From contig OY829544.1 of assembly GCA_963691705.1 (NCBI GenBank), forward strand, positions 3,231,501 to 3,295,500: a DNA stretch of 64,000 bases, read 5' to 3'. This document shows positions 39,501 through 52,735 of the stretch, in pieces; the first letter of the stretch is position 1; each line of letters opens with the position of its first letter. The position numbers and the translations under genes were made by a program. A model generated the notes under the pieces. The model did not search any database. It was not told the origin of the DNA and saw only the letters and a program-made list of their open reading frames with translations. This DNA is from Viola odorata (taxonomy: Eukaryota; Streptophyta; Magnoliopsida; Malpighiales; Violaceae).

Positions 39501-41397
39501 GTTCTATTACATTATTTTGAGACCTTTTTATTTCCTCAACTTTGATTCTGGACCCTATATCCACTTGTTTAACTTCTATGAATATCCAGGGAATTGGAAC
39601 TTTGCTGGATGGACTTTTCGGTGCAGGAAATGGGTGCACTGCTTCAGTGTAATGATTTTATGCTCTTGAAGTTAATATTTGCTTTTTCTAGATAAGAGAA
39701 TTACTCAATTTGGATATCCGGTGAACTTTTTTGATATAGGATCCCCATACTCGTAACATTTGAATAGGTTTTCAACAATTCAATGACAGTAGCTGATATA
39801 CTGGAGCCTTAAAGTTATTGATTTGGGTTTCCATATTTTAGTTTAAATAGATAATAAAACAGTTTGGTTAAAAAACAAAATTATCTTACAATTTAAAATA
39901 TAGATATCTAGACAGCTCTATTTTGCTCAATGAAGGTGCTGTACTTGTCAATCTAATTGTATGTACTACATAAGACCTCAGAACTGTCAATATAGTCCAG
40001 TATATTGAACTGGTTGAATCCTGAGAATAGGATGCTCTACTGTTAGTTCTAGATCTAATTTTTCTTTGTTTTGCCTCAAGTGAAAATGCAGGTCTTTTGG
40101 GACTAACTCAAGTTGGAAGTCGAAGAATCATTCAGATATCAGCTGGCTTTATGCTTTTCTTTTCTATGTTAGGTATAGCACTCTGCGACTTCTTTGATTG
40201 CACCTATACTTTTGTCGCGCAGAGCTCTATTGTCCTTGTTGGTCATGGATGCTTACCTTATTTTTGTGTGTCTATACTGTCATGCTGCCAATAACAAGTT
40301 AGAAGCTTGGTTGCAATGTTGTCACCTGTTGATTGGCCTAATGGTGATTATTTCCATCCCTAACAGGGAAGTTTGGTGCCGTTCTTGCTTCTATACCGTT
40401 CCCTATTATGGCTGCTATTTACTGCGTGCTCTTTGCCTATGTGGGTATGTATCGTTTAGCCCTGTTTTATTGAAGTTCTTGGTTGGATTTCATTTATACA
40501 TCGAATTAAAAAGTGCCAAATGGTTGCTGACTGAGATTTTGCTTCTTTTCGCAAGAGAATGAGTGTCGGTATAGGTTTAATTTTCAGCTATGAATTAATG
40601 CATTGAAGATTTGGATTGTAGACCTTACAAATGGATTATGACTATCTCAAGTCAAAACAAAATGACTAATATTTTGTGCGAAAAGAAGCATTGTTGCTCT
40701 TCTATTCATTGATTGCACTTGCAGCAAGAAAATAGTCTAATTTGCTGCATAATAGTTGCGATTCTTTACAGTAGGATAGAGACCAAAGAAGAATTCTTCT
40801 ATTCATAACCTATTTTTGTTAGGCGGTAATTTAATGCATATTAATTACTTTTTAGGAATCTCCTTTAAGTTGTCTTTTGACTATGATATGCTTATGGCAA
40901 ATGCACAGCTTCTGCTGGTCTTGGATTTCTCCAGTTCTGCAACCTGAATAGTTTCAGGACAAAGTTCATCCTCGGCTTTTCTCTATTCATGGGCCTGTCT
41001 GTGCCAGAGTACTTCAACGAGTATCTATTAGTATCTGGCAACAGCCCTGTTCGCTCTGGTTCTACTGCGGTGAGTGTGAGCAACTTACTGTTGCTTTATG
41101 AGCACAAACATTTTCCATAAAACACATTAAACAACATGAATTATGTTTAATTTTTCTTTGATTTTTATTTCCCTGCAGTTCAACAACATAATTCAAGTCA
41201 TCTTCACATCCCAAGCAACTGTGGCGATTGTAGTCGCTTTCTTCTTGGACTGCACTCACAGTCTTGGGCACACCGGAACCTGGCGAGACAGTGGGCGGCA
41301 TTGGTGGGGTAAGTTCAGATATTTCAGTCAAGACAGCAGAAGTGAAGAGTTCTATTCACTGCCGTGGAACCTTAGCAGGTTCTTCCCCTCATTCTAA
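36577..41397 (+). CDS. NAT: Nucleobase-ascorbate transporter (NAT), 534 aa
   Basis: Fourteen exons join in frame to 1605 nt: 36577-36682, 37148-37245, 37330-37515, 37626-37726, 37822-37897, 38012-38071, 38324-38508, 38857-38953, 39394-39480, 39590-39648, 40081-40172, 40367-40444, 40909-41069 and 41179-41397. The protein has the plant NAT layout: FVPFPVKDQLPGV start, QHYIVMLGTTV, MGASYAY, a dozen hydrophobic segments, the conserved HWWGKFR near the end and final RFFPSF. NATs are plasma-membrane symporters for uracil, xanthine and related bases. The signature reads ENAGLLGLTQ; most plant members have Arg or Lys as the last residue. A purine-rich leader precedes the start, chosen because the family begins here and the upstream leader is non-coding. 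Confidence 0.95.
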
Positions 41398-43064
41398 CTT
41401 TGGAGACCTTTGTTGCCACTTATTCAAAGGAGTTCATACAAATTCAACTACATAACTATCTGGATCTCTGTTGCATCTATAAAACCCCATATTCAGTAAA
41501 GCAACAATTCTATACGAATAGTTGAGCCAGGGAAATCAACTTCGGTTTCCCTACTGGCGAAGATTACAGTAAAAAAAAAATTACAATTGTAGGTAATGAA
41601 TTTAAAGGTGCTGCTGACTTCCTGCAGAATTTCAATATTAAATAATGTCTATGAATTATATACATTAACGTTCATGAATTTGTTATGCATCTGAACATAT
41701 AATGTATGCTCATATAACTCAAGGAGTTTGGTACAAATGAGGAACATATACCAGAGTCCTGTTTTTTTCCTGGTCAAACTGAAAGTCTGAAAGTCTTCTG
41801 AATTGAGTGTCACTTCAACTAAGCAAGGAAGTATGGTTTTGAAAATTTGAATTGGGTGGCTGAGGAGGAATTGGATTGGTCAATGCCTCCATGATAACTC
41901 ACAGCTAACTCTGATTCTTTTTAGCTGTCTTTCCTTTTTCACTCCTTTCACTCATCATTCTCTGTCTACCAGTTAGATTTGTCAGAATCGGCCTGTAATT
42001 ATTTGGGTGATTATTACTGGGTCGGGTCGGTCTAGGTCTACAATTTTTATCCCTGGGAAACTTAGACTGTTGTGTTGGCTTGTGGTTTGGAATTGGATAG
42101 TTAGCTGTCGAGGATTCAATTATGTGTTTACTGCACCACCCTATGTGTACGATTTGTTTATGATTGTTATACATTAAGGCACATATATAAGGTTGTCTAT
42201 AGCTTACTCTCTCCTACTATAATCTCTACTTGATCCCGATCATTAGGATGGTATGTTACAATTTGTGGTCGCATACCTAAATCAGTAGGAAAGTTTTTCA
42301 AATCAACTTTTAAAAATCTCTTCGACTTCTTCGCAAGTCGTTCTTCATTTTCATTTAAACCAACATTTGATGATATTGATAGTGCTTGAGTAGATGTTTA
42401 ATCAAATATTTGTCCATATCTATAAAAAAAAATATTAATACAAGTAGTATATTAATATCAAATATTTGTACTGTACAAGTAGTATATATATAATAAAAAA
42501 AGAAAAGAAAAAGTATGAAAAAGTATGAATAATTAATTAACTGATGGCAGCAGCGATGGTAGTTGATTTTAGAGAGTTCGGTTGGGATTGCGAGGGCGAT
42601 GGCAGTAGAGATGGAGCAGAGATTTGGGGGCTAGGGATTTGGGTGTGGTTTGGGTAAGCCTCATTAATTTTTTTTTGCATCCAGCTCAGGGTGGGTTGCC
42701 CACCCTCGCCGGGCTGGATCCGTCCTTGGTTGTAGCCCCCCGTTATGCCTTAGTCCTATTGACAAAAAGTCAATAACCTATTACTTCTTTTTTCTTTATG
42801 TCTAACACATGACTATACTATACTGACTCCTGTCAAGAAATTAGAAGAAAAAAACCACTAATTATACTCTTCTTTGTCTATATGTAGATAAGATTGATAA
42901 TACCCTTTTAACTCACCCTACCTATGAATCTCTCGTAGCTCGAACCGGTAACTAGAAAACATGAGTGAAATACACTTTAATCAGAAATACTGTAGCTGTT
43001 ATGCATGCACACAGAGTTCCTTAATTATATAGTTGCAATTATCAATTGTAAAAAAAAAAAACTA
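41398..43064. other. Spacer downstream of the NAT gene
   Basis: No gene. A hAT-like end, the complement of CAAGGACGGATCCAGCC, occurs at about 42712-42728, the same type as the nested hAT at 29764, but I find no partner end. It is preceded by a short inverted repeat (ccagctcaggg...gccgggctgg). Confidence 0.45.
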
Positions 43065-43297
43065 CTCCCTCCGTCTTTTATTAAACGACTTTTACTATTT
43101 GTGCACGCATGTTGAGGAAGTCGGATGACTCACTATTTGAGACAATTTTGCCCCGAATTTTTTCTCGGACGTACGTTAAGGATTAATGTACGTTCAAAAA
43201 AAAGTACGAATTTTTTTGGGGTCAAATAGTACGTCATCCGGCCTCCTCGATATGCGTATCTACAGTGCGGACGTCATTTAATATAATCCGGAGGGAG
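43065..43297. mobile_element. Stowaway MITE
   Basis: A 233-bp element with ends CTCCCTCCGTC and GGAGGGAG, flanked by TA (43063-43064 and 43298-43299). The arms fold over most of their length (gtcggatgac against gtcatccggc). It is a typical mariner-derived MITE. Confidence 0.92.
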
Positions 43298-43893
43298 TAT
43301 ATAATAAAAGCCAATTGTGCGGACAAGCACTCTTTTGGGCTGGGCCGCTTGGCTGCCTACAAATTTTTTTTAAAATAATTAATAACCAATTAAATTATTT
43401 ATAATTTATTTTTGATTTATTTTTTTCTCCATTTTTAATTTTTTTTCTAATCACCAATTACGATAATGGATTTGGCTGTACTAAAACCAAAGTAGCACAG
43501 CATGGTAATTAGTAATTACCGGAGAAAGGGGGGAAAGGTATGGTGTGCTATTGGTCTGGTCAGGACAAAATCACAACGTGGTTAATCACCAGCTCTCCAA
43601 ACTAAAAATACTACCCACACCACACTCGTTGTTCCCCACAAATAGATTTTGAGAGAGAGAAATTAAAGAAAGCAAAGAAACACTGCCCCAAGAAAAACCC
43701 CAATAAAAGAAAAATCAAGAAATAGAGAGAGGAGGAGCTAAAACATGTTATACCCAAAGGACCCATAACCAAACCATGTCCAAATCCAAACTTACACCAC
43801 CACCACCACACGCTCCTTTCCTCCTCCATCACCCCACCGTCACCAATGCCGTTAACCCTCTGTTAACCCCTAACTCCTCTTTCTCTCACCACC

Positions 43894-45816
43894 ATGCCCG
43901 CCTCTCCGGTTAACCGCATCGAAGACGCTGCCCATACCCTCCATTGCCATTCTGACACGTGGATCTCCCCCAAACACACACTTCCTCCTCCGTCCGGTGA
44001 TAATAATAATGTTACAAATACAATCAAATCTCTTCTTGACCAAGAATCTCAGTTCTTCCCCTTCCAAGATTACCTCCACCGCTGCCGGACCAGCTCCGTC
44101 CACACAACCGCCCGCCAAGACTCCATTAACTGGATCCTCAAGGTAATTCACACCCAAACACACAAATACGTATAAAAATACGTACTAATGTACTAACAGA
44201 AAAAAGAGAGTAACGTCTTCCGTCAATTGAAAATGCAGGTACATGCCTACTATGACTTCAGCCCAGTCACGGCGTTGCTCTCCGTGAACTACTTTGACCG
44301 TTTTCTCTCCTCTCATTCTCTCCCTGTATGTATAAGCAGTACGTATATTTGTAAATAATTTAATTAAACTTTTTAGATTAATTAATTAAAATTAATTATA
44401 TTTTTTATTAATGGAATGGATACAGGGGAATGGGTGGCCGTTTCAGCTGTTATCAGTGGCTTGTTTGTCTTTAGCAGCCAAGATGGAGGAGCCTCACGTG
44501 CCTTTATTGCTGGATTTTCAAGTACTTGAACCCGGATTCATATTCGAACCTAAGACAGTCCAACGAATGGAGGTTCGGGTCATGTCAATTCTCAATTGGA
44601 GGCTCCGGTCCATCACCCCGTTTGACTTCCTCCCCCACTTCATCTCCCTCCTCCCTTCTAGCTCAGACGAAGACCAATTCAATCACGACGCCGTCTTCAC
44701 CGTCTCTTCAGATCTCATACTCAGAACCACCCGTGGTAATTTGGATTTCATCCCTTTGACCCGACCCGACACGACCCAGATGAATTCTCTTTCGGTTTTT
44801 AATTGTTCTCATTTCTTCTTTTGGGTTGCAGTGATTGATTTCATGGGTTTTCCTCCATCAGCAATTGCAGCGACGGCGGTGCTGTGCGCCGTTGGGAAGT
44901 GTCCAGATGGATTGGTTCTCCATGAGAGAGTAAACCAAGTAATAATTCTTGTATTTCTTGGTTTAAATTTATTTTGTTCTTGGTAAAATTATGAAAAGTC
45001 CCTTACGTTCATAAATCAATAAAACCCATACTTTTAAATTAACTCTTAAAAAATAAGTATAATATCTAGATTTTTTTTTGGTTGGTTTTTTTTGGGTCAA
45101 TGAATATCTATAATTCAATGAAATTCAGTTGAAAAAAATATAAAATAAGGGTAAATTTTTTTTAAAAAATCATTTTAAATTACTAAAATGTCCAATACTA
45201 TAATGTGAAAAATACTTTTTCAAAATGTAGTAGTACATTATAAGAAAATGAAATCATTTGATTATTAATTGTCTAGAATATCTGTTTATATTAGTTTCGG
45301 TGAGATTCGAAATGAATATCCTTTTGCTACTATATAACGACCAATCAATTAATAGTATTTTTTTATTTAAATTGAAGTGAGATTCGATTTGGATGTCTAA
45401 ATTAGCTAGTCTTATTGGCACCTCAACTTCTAAATTTATAAATTTAGTGGATTTTCTAAAAGCTTAGAAGTATTGAAAAATGTGTATTTTTTTTTCTTAA
45501 AGCAAAAAGAAATGGAGTAATAAAAGTTGCCCTTTTTCTCTTTTTTTGTAATGGGAAGGAAATGGTGAGAAGCTGTCACCAACTCATGGAGGAGTATCTG
45601 ATTGACACGTGTCCATTGGGTAAGGACTTGTTGGTAACAGTCGAGCTTCCAGCTGGGCCTCCTAGTCCTGTTGGGGTATTAGACGCCGCCGCCGCCGCTT
45701 GTGCGAGCTGTGACACTCGTTCCGAGAACCAGGGCTCTCACAGTCACGCCGCAGCGGAAGATGAGCCGCTGGCTAAGCGGATACGATCCTCCGCACCGGA
45801 TGTACAGCAGCCGTAG
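43894..45816 (+). CDS. CYCD: D-type cyclin (CYCD1-like), 336 aa
   Basis: Five exons, 43894-44142, 44239-44325, 44426-44735, 44832-44938 and 45559-45816, total 1011 nt. The cyclin box is plain: ARQDSINWILKVHAYYDF, SVNYFDRFLSSH, LLSVACLSLAAKMEE and the C-terminal cyclin fold ending with IAATAVLCAV. D cyclins bind CDKA to phosphorylate RBR at the G1/S step. The N terminus has LHCHS where the RBR-binding LxCxE motif would be expected, so it seems degenerate. The C-terminal tail is Ala/Ser-rich with a KRIR basic patch. The start is the first in-frame ATG with a good context (ACCATGC); a start further upstream is not possible in frame. The CYCD1 subgroup is my best guess. Confidence 0.9.
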
Positions 45817-48800
45817 ATAAGACCACCAATCCATTTGCGGCCACCAAAACTCTCTCTAATTTTATGTTTTAATGGAGAGACGAAAAGGCCCACCTTTTCA
45901 TTCTTCTTTTATGCTCATCTGTATGCGTCGACCATTTATCTTTCAACTTCATTATTGTTTTTTCTTTTATTTGACTAAAAAAAATAGTATTTTAAAGTTT
46001 GATTTTTGTCTTTTTTATTTTATTAATTTATTCCTAATTAATGAATAGAGTTAAAATACTTAATGAAGGTTATAAATGCAATTAGTTAGAGTAGAATAAA
46101 AAGAAAAATACTGCTAAAATAAACTGAAAAGGTAAAGAATATAATAATAATTAATTTAGTAAAGGGCATTTTGGTCAAAATGGATCCTGTGAGATAATGA
46201 TGTCTCAATTATTCACATCAATCATCCTCGCATGAGAGGTAATGGGTACTTATGGATTGGCAAATTTGCCCTTACTTTCGGGCCACGTGCCCGACAGAAT
46301 TAATTGATATGGATCATAGATTTATTTATTTGTTTTTCAAATTCTCATGTCAGATTGTCAGTGGCATTAGCGTAAATTTAAGCTTAAGACAAGTAATGCT
46401 GAGGTGGGCATGACGCACTTCTGCCACGTAAGAGGGAGGGAAATGGAGCGGTGTTACTGTTTATTGGGGGGTTTTGTGAGAGACAGAAGGGAAGGGTAAA
46501 TCAGGACCGGGCACGTGTAAGGGAAAAGATTTGATGTGATGGGGTCGAAAAAAGAGAGTCCTGTTTCACTCTCATTTTGGGGTAATTTTATTGTAATTAT
46601 TTTCTAATTTGCTCCTTGGAAATCCAATGATTAAAGTTGAATAGAGAAAATTACAAAAAGGAGAAAAGCCCATAGATATGGATCGTGTATGGCTGAGATG
46701 GGATCAGGGCACAAGTGAGCGGTTGGGATTTCTTTTAACAACTGGTCTAAGGTGGGACCAAATTACAGGCTGGGATCAGGGCACAGTTTATTTTTTCTGT
46801 CTTCTGTATGGTCAAAATTGATTTCAGAATGCCAATTTAATGTTTTTTCAAACTATTCACACGTACCTCACAGTCTACTGGTACGAAGCATTTAATCATT
46901 AGATTTGTTGTGAAAAAAATAGTAGAAACTACATGTACTGTGTATGTGACTGAAATATCATGCTACAAGTTTTTTTTCCTGGACTAAATATTCTCTAAGG
47001 AAACAACAATGAAAATGAAAGGCGCAATTACGGATCCCACGCCAGTTTAAAATGGGAAAACAAACAGAGATGGAACTCATTATGGCACTTAAACCGGGAA
47101 ATTCAACTTGTACAGTGCTAAAAGATCTTTTGCTTTCGTGGGAGATTCACTCCACCGTATGTTTCCCACTTGATATCTTATATTCTCATAGAATTTCATT
47201 AATTGACCTTTTAAAATCATAAATAAACTTAAAAAAACAATTAAATACGATATGAATATTAAAGTACGGAAAAAGTAATAATTAATGAGCTAACTCGATG
47301 AAAACAACATTAATTCGATAATTTTAGTGATGTTCGTAATTCATACGTAAAAAATCTATAATCATACGGGGTTTAATTACTTTTGCAATAATGACATTTT
47401 ACGTATAAAGAATGAGCAATATTTTCTTCACTTTCGACATCATATCACATGTGCAAGAGCGAGACTTAATTACCAACGTCAAAAGAATCTTAAACAGAGA
47501 TTTCTTTTCTTAATTCTAAAATTGGTCGGTCCTGAATCGACCCAACTCAAATAATACAAATTTTAGCCTCAATTTAGCCTAATGGCTTGATTGATACATG
47601 TGTTCATATCTAAAGTGTACGCTACGAGCTATTGGAACTGTCGGACTATGAAATGAAAATCAACGGATGGATAAGGTTGTAAAACCTAACTCATAAACCC
47701 GATAAAAGAAAAGGGTCAAAGGTCATAGCTTTAAGTGGGTCAAACTAGATTGATTAGTGATTTTGATATATTAGTAAAAAGAAATTTTAAAGGTAAATGA
47801 AAAGTTTATCTTACATTTATATTATATATTCTAATTTAGTATCATAAATATAGTGTTAATGTAGTGGTTAAGATTTTATTGACCAAACGCAATGAACATG
47901 AGTTTGAATCCCATATTTAGTATTTTTTTTTTGAAATTATTTTATGTGCAACCAGCTCTGATTAATCCGGTTCAGTTGGCCGAGTCGACCAATTTCAGTG
48001 AAAAATCGGAAAGTGAGAGTTTTGGTGGTTTTCAAATGCGACTTGGTGACTCGTCGTTGGGTTTCCCGGTTAACCGATTGATCTGGTCTGAGTTTGACAA
48101 CCTTGGTGATTTGACACTGATCCTTCAAGCAAAATGTCGCATGGAGAAATTACTTATTATAAATACTTTACCGTTTGATGAATTAAATCGGTGCGAACTT
48201 AATTAGTTCTAGTCAAATGTTCTTCCCATAAACTATTATCATGGGTCGGATAAAAAGAACCAAGAAAAGAAAAAGAAGAAAACTATTATCTTGCCATGAG
48301 GCCCAATTTACACCGTGGAAGTTAGGCATCAGTCTGAAAATTGAAGCCCAATACAGAGCGGCAACATCGTAGCCCAGGATGACCGAACACATTTAAGAAA
48401 AATACAAAGTGGATAAATGATTAATGACATGTTCAATAAAGTAGCTGCAGCCAACAAGTGGCAGCACCTCATTGGTTCATATTAATTGGATGGTAACTCA
48501 AAATATGAAAACTTATTAAAGTAGTTTATTTATAATAGGTTTGAGCCAATGAGCTGCTGACAGACAGTATCAACTATCCTTTAAAAAATAAGAAAATCTG
48601 CTAGGAAAAATGAACTTATCATTTTTAAAAATTAAAAGAAAATTACAAAAACCATCTTTAATTTAATTTCATTGTTTGCCCATAAATGCACCCAAAAATA
48701 AACCACTCTTTTTTTTTTTCTGGGGAAATCCAAAAAACGAACTGAAGTAAACTTAACACGCGCTATGGTGGCGCGTGACGACCGACATCAAATCTTCCGA

Positions 48801-51750
48801 AGTCAGAGGAATATGCTTGCTTCGAAAAATGATTGGGCAGATAATATTTCGCCACACCCAGTCATCTTCCATCCGTACATTGTACTTTCTTCACTTTCCT
48901 ACACGACAAAGTTTTCTTTGCTTTGGTTTCAATTTTTAAATTCTAATTTTAATATTTGTGGGTCCCATAAGACGTGGACCACAAGCAGCCCCACATCATC
49001 AAACAATGGCTGCCAGCTAGGATCCCTACTTCCATGATGCAATGGGCGGCGAGTATACACAAAGACGGTATAAAGGCTAATGGGCCTTTCATCCCAATAA
49101 AACAAAAACCATGGGCCATACTTTCTACAACGGGCTTCATATCTTTTAGGTCTGACCCACGTGACTCTTGAGTTGGGTCAAGACAAATAGAATTTTTTTA
49201 CAAAAAGAAATGGAATTTGAACTTTGTTACGGATACTTTTATCATTAATTAGATAACCAATAACTCACATGCCCATTAACAATTTAACTAGTAGATAAAA
49301 TTAGTATCATGTAAGAATCAAACTAACAACTGCTTATTTAAATATCAAAGTTTGCTCTATTATAACATATAGTCAGATCTTTTAAAATTTTGTTTGAGAT
49401 TGAATTATGACTTTTCTCACCACATATCTAAAACCTAAAGATATATGTATTTTTACTACTTTGCTAAAAAAATGTAAGATAAGTGAAGGCAACTTCTTGT
49501 TTTTTTCCGAGGCAAGCAACGCGTAAAGCCCCAATGGTAGTGGAGGTGCAAATGTTCAAATGACGTGTAGTGTGAGCGAGCGTGAGTGACTATGAGCTGG
49601 ATGGTACGTGGAGGCTACTGATTAAAGGTTTCAAGTTGGCTCCTAAACAATTGTAATAAATGTCTTTTTTTCTCAATTTGATGGTAACAACATTTGAATT
49701 TAGACCAAAGAGATTTGTTTGAATTGAACGGTAGCTCTTAGTAACGAGGGATCCAAGATATAATTTGCACATGGGGTTTTTTAAAAAGTTTTTTTTTACC
49801 CTTCGATTTCACCATCTTTGATGCCATGGTTATCGTTAATATGTTGAGAAACCTGCTCGTCAAATTCCAACTTGTTCTAATAATAAAATCATCATTAAAT
49901 CTGAGCCTCGATGGAAGAAACTTGTCTGGTAAATTTTAACTTATTCTAATAGTAGAATCATCATCAAATTGCAAGAAAATTGCCGTCATATTCATTCGGA
50001 TTGGTTAATGATGCATTTACATTAATTACTATAGGTACGATAGAAGTACGCAAGATTAGGTGTGGATTAATTACTGGTGTGAAAAAGGGGAAGTGCAAGG
50101 GATCTGAGCATACAATCAAAATGTGATCATGTGGTGCGATTGACGACAATCATTTTAGATTGCGAGAGGTCATCCATGAAGGAGTCCTCACATGGTAGGT
50201 AGTTTGCAAGACAGCTATACCTATAGTATATCTCACCTGGAATGGTTTCGTTTCGTCTTTTTTTAGCCGTTAACCAATATTGTTCCGTTTACAGTTTTGG
50301 TTAATTCCCATTTTTTGCAAAACCATAAAGATATTTGGAATGAAAAGAAGTATTTTTTGCTAACTAATTGCATGGCACACATGCAATAGTTTTTTACGTA
50401 CCAAGTATGTTTCGCTATTAATTCTCTTGCATGTGTAATGTGTTTGCATCCCAAAGAAGAATCCAAATTGTTAAATTAATGAATTGCATTTAATTAGAGA
50501 ACTCGAAAAACTAATGAACACCGAGTGCTATCGTGTTTGCATTTTTGTATCGAAGATGAGAGTATGTATATTGGGTGACAGAAGAAATTGAAGTGGAAAT
50601 GCGTGTGCACGTGGAAACATGTGTGTGAATACTTGGAAGGTCTCGCTTAGTCGCAAAAATATACTAGGCCACGCACACGTGCCCACATGCATGTGCGATT
50701 TCTTTCTTAATTCAGATGATACTGTGAAAAAGCATTTCAATTCTTAGCATAAAAAAGCTTAGACCCCAAAAAATAACCTAGTCAACACTAACACTTCCCC
50801 AGGAAAAATTATAAATACTTCTTCTCTCCACAATTTTCCAGTCCCCACTATATCCACTCATCATCATGCGTCTACTTGTGGAGAAATTATTTACTATTTT
50901 TGTTTCTTTGTTTTTATCTAAACATATTTACAAAGATCGCAAATAGAAATTTTTCTTTTATTAACGTACTTCTCTATTAAAATTAACAGGACAATACTCA
51001 ATGATGTTAGTAGTAAGTGAGATATGAGTTCTACGTAAACCCGGTAGATGTTTTTTTTATTTTATATATATACTATTATTATTATTATTGAAAATTCTAG
51101 TAGCAAAGATAAAATTTTAATTGAGAGTGAGTCAGCACATGGCAAGATGAGAAGAGGCCAATAGGGGAATTGATGGCTAAAAGCCGTGTACTTTGTCCCC
51201 AAAGGACCACTTATACAGTCTTAAAAGCAATTACAGCAGCAGCAGCCCAAACAAACCATCCCCCCAAATCCAACAATTACTTTATTTCGTCTCAACCACA
51301 TGTACTTTTGATTTTATCATATTAGACTAGCTATTTATTTAAAAGAATAAGAGTGTCGAACTATTCGTAATGCTAATGGATAAGACAAGGGAGGGGGGCA
51401 TTACATTACTGAACAAAGGGATAGGTGTCCATATAATGTGGGAAGGGAGAATGGACGTGTACCTGGTTTTGGTTAAGAGTAGTACACAGTGCCTCGCTGT
51501 CTAGCATGTGAAGAGGTTGTGGCTTTCCTCTTCTTCTTCCATCTTTTTAATTCTTACTTACATAGTTACATTGCATTGCACCCACTATATTATAACTCGT
51601 CCCCAACTGGCATAGCTTGAATTAGGAGAGTCGGGACAAATCTAATTTATCCTTACCTAGCTAGGATTTTCTCTTTGATTCTCTTTTTGTCTTTTCCTCC
51701 TCACTTCCCCTATATTTACCACCTTTTGCCTCTTCTTTTTTTGTATAGCT
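45817..51750. other. Long AT-rich spacer
   Basis: Nearly 6 kb without a credible gene. Short ORFs (for example 47892-48206, 48765-49037, 50528-50740) have no family features. A tRNA-promoter-like pair with a following T-run at about 47857-47935 (AGTGGTTAAG and GAGTTTGAATCCC) may be a SINE relic. Much of the rest has transposon-worn character that I cannot name. Confidence 0.5.
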
Positions 51751-51790
51751 AGTAAAATCAAGAACCTTGAAAAGAAAAAAGATAAAGAAA

Positions 51791-52735
51791 ATGGAAGTAT
51801 TGGCATCAGAATGCAGTGGAGGGTGTGAGTCTGGTTGGACTCTTTACTTAGAACAATCTCTTACCAACAAGTTCGATAATGTAGAAACTGGTAGTAAAAG
51901 ATTAGTAGCAGCAGAAGAAGAAGGAGATGAAGAAGAAGATGAAGAAGAAGACTTGTCTATGGTTTCCGATGCATCTTCAGGGCCACCTCATCATCATTTC
52001 CATGAAGATATTGATCAACAAGGTTATTTCAACTGTGAAAACAACAATTATAATGATGGGTGCTTTTACAATCCAACTGCATTGGTGAATAATGGTGGAA
52101 AAAAGATTAGACAGAAAAAGAATAATCATATTCAAGAACAGCTGCCTTCTAATAACTTTCTTGATGATACTGCTAGCTCTCCAGCTTTCAACTTCTCCAA
52201 GGTAATTCAAGATTTTAATTTATTTACATTTCTTGCATTAGTATTCTAGTACTTGGATCTCTTCTTCTTCCTTTTTCTTTTCTAATTTTGGCATATTTAA
52301 TTAATTTTTGATAAGTTAATATCATCTATATATGCATGATATATATGACAGAACAATTTTGGTCTGACAAGCCATGATGAAGCTTCAATGGACAGTGTCC
52401 TGGATTATTCACAAGGTTTCTCAGCCACCCATTTTGAGGTACTTACTATAATTGATGGTTTTTTTCTAATTTGTTTAATGTGTTGTATATGTATGCATGT
52501 TTTGAGATTATAATAATTATAATCGTAATATGGATACAGTCACCATTCTTGCAAGGGAGATCCGCCTACCAAGATCATCACTTTGGTTACATTCAACCTT
52601 CCCTTCCTGGAAACCAACTTCAAAATAATTACCAGTTAAGTTATTTAGCTTCAAAAGATCATCTTTTATATATATATATATATATATAAATAACAATAAT
52701 TTTCAATTTTTGTCTTAATTATCAGGTGGCTGTAG
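51791..52735 (+). CDS. SOFL: SOFL (SOB FIVE-LIKE) protein, about 200 aa
   Basis: Exons 51791-52201, 52352-52438, 52540-52634 and 52726-52735 give 603 nt. The N terminus shows SOFL motif A (GGCESGWTLYL) and the acidic run leads to motif B (SMVSDASSGPP). SOFL proteins are small plant proteins that influence cytokinin levels. The acidic run (residues about 44-58, mostly Glu/Asp) is followed by a poorly ordered Asn/His-rich part. The last intron uses CA|GTTAAG and TTATCAG|GTGG and leaves a four-codon exon ending WL-stop; a read-through of this intron would instead end in a Leu/Ile/Tyr tail over a TA microsatellite. A start at 51767 would add eight residues (MKRKKIKK); 51791 fits the family start. 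Confidence 0.85.

Noticed and set aside
43611..44163. Minus-strand frames of 73 and 97 aa
   Set aside because: They are shadows of the leader and first exon of the D-type cyclin.
47857..47935. SINE on the plus strand
   Set aside because: Only tRNA-promoter-like words and a T-run; no target duplication is seen, so it is noted in the spacer entry only.
48765..49171. Overlapping short frames on both strands
   Set aside because: No conserved motif, no intron-exon logic and no neighbour support.
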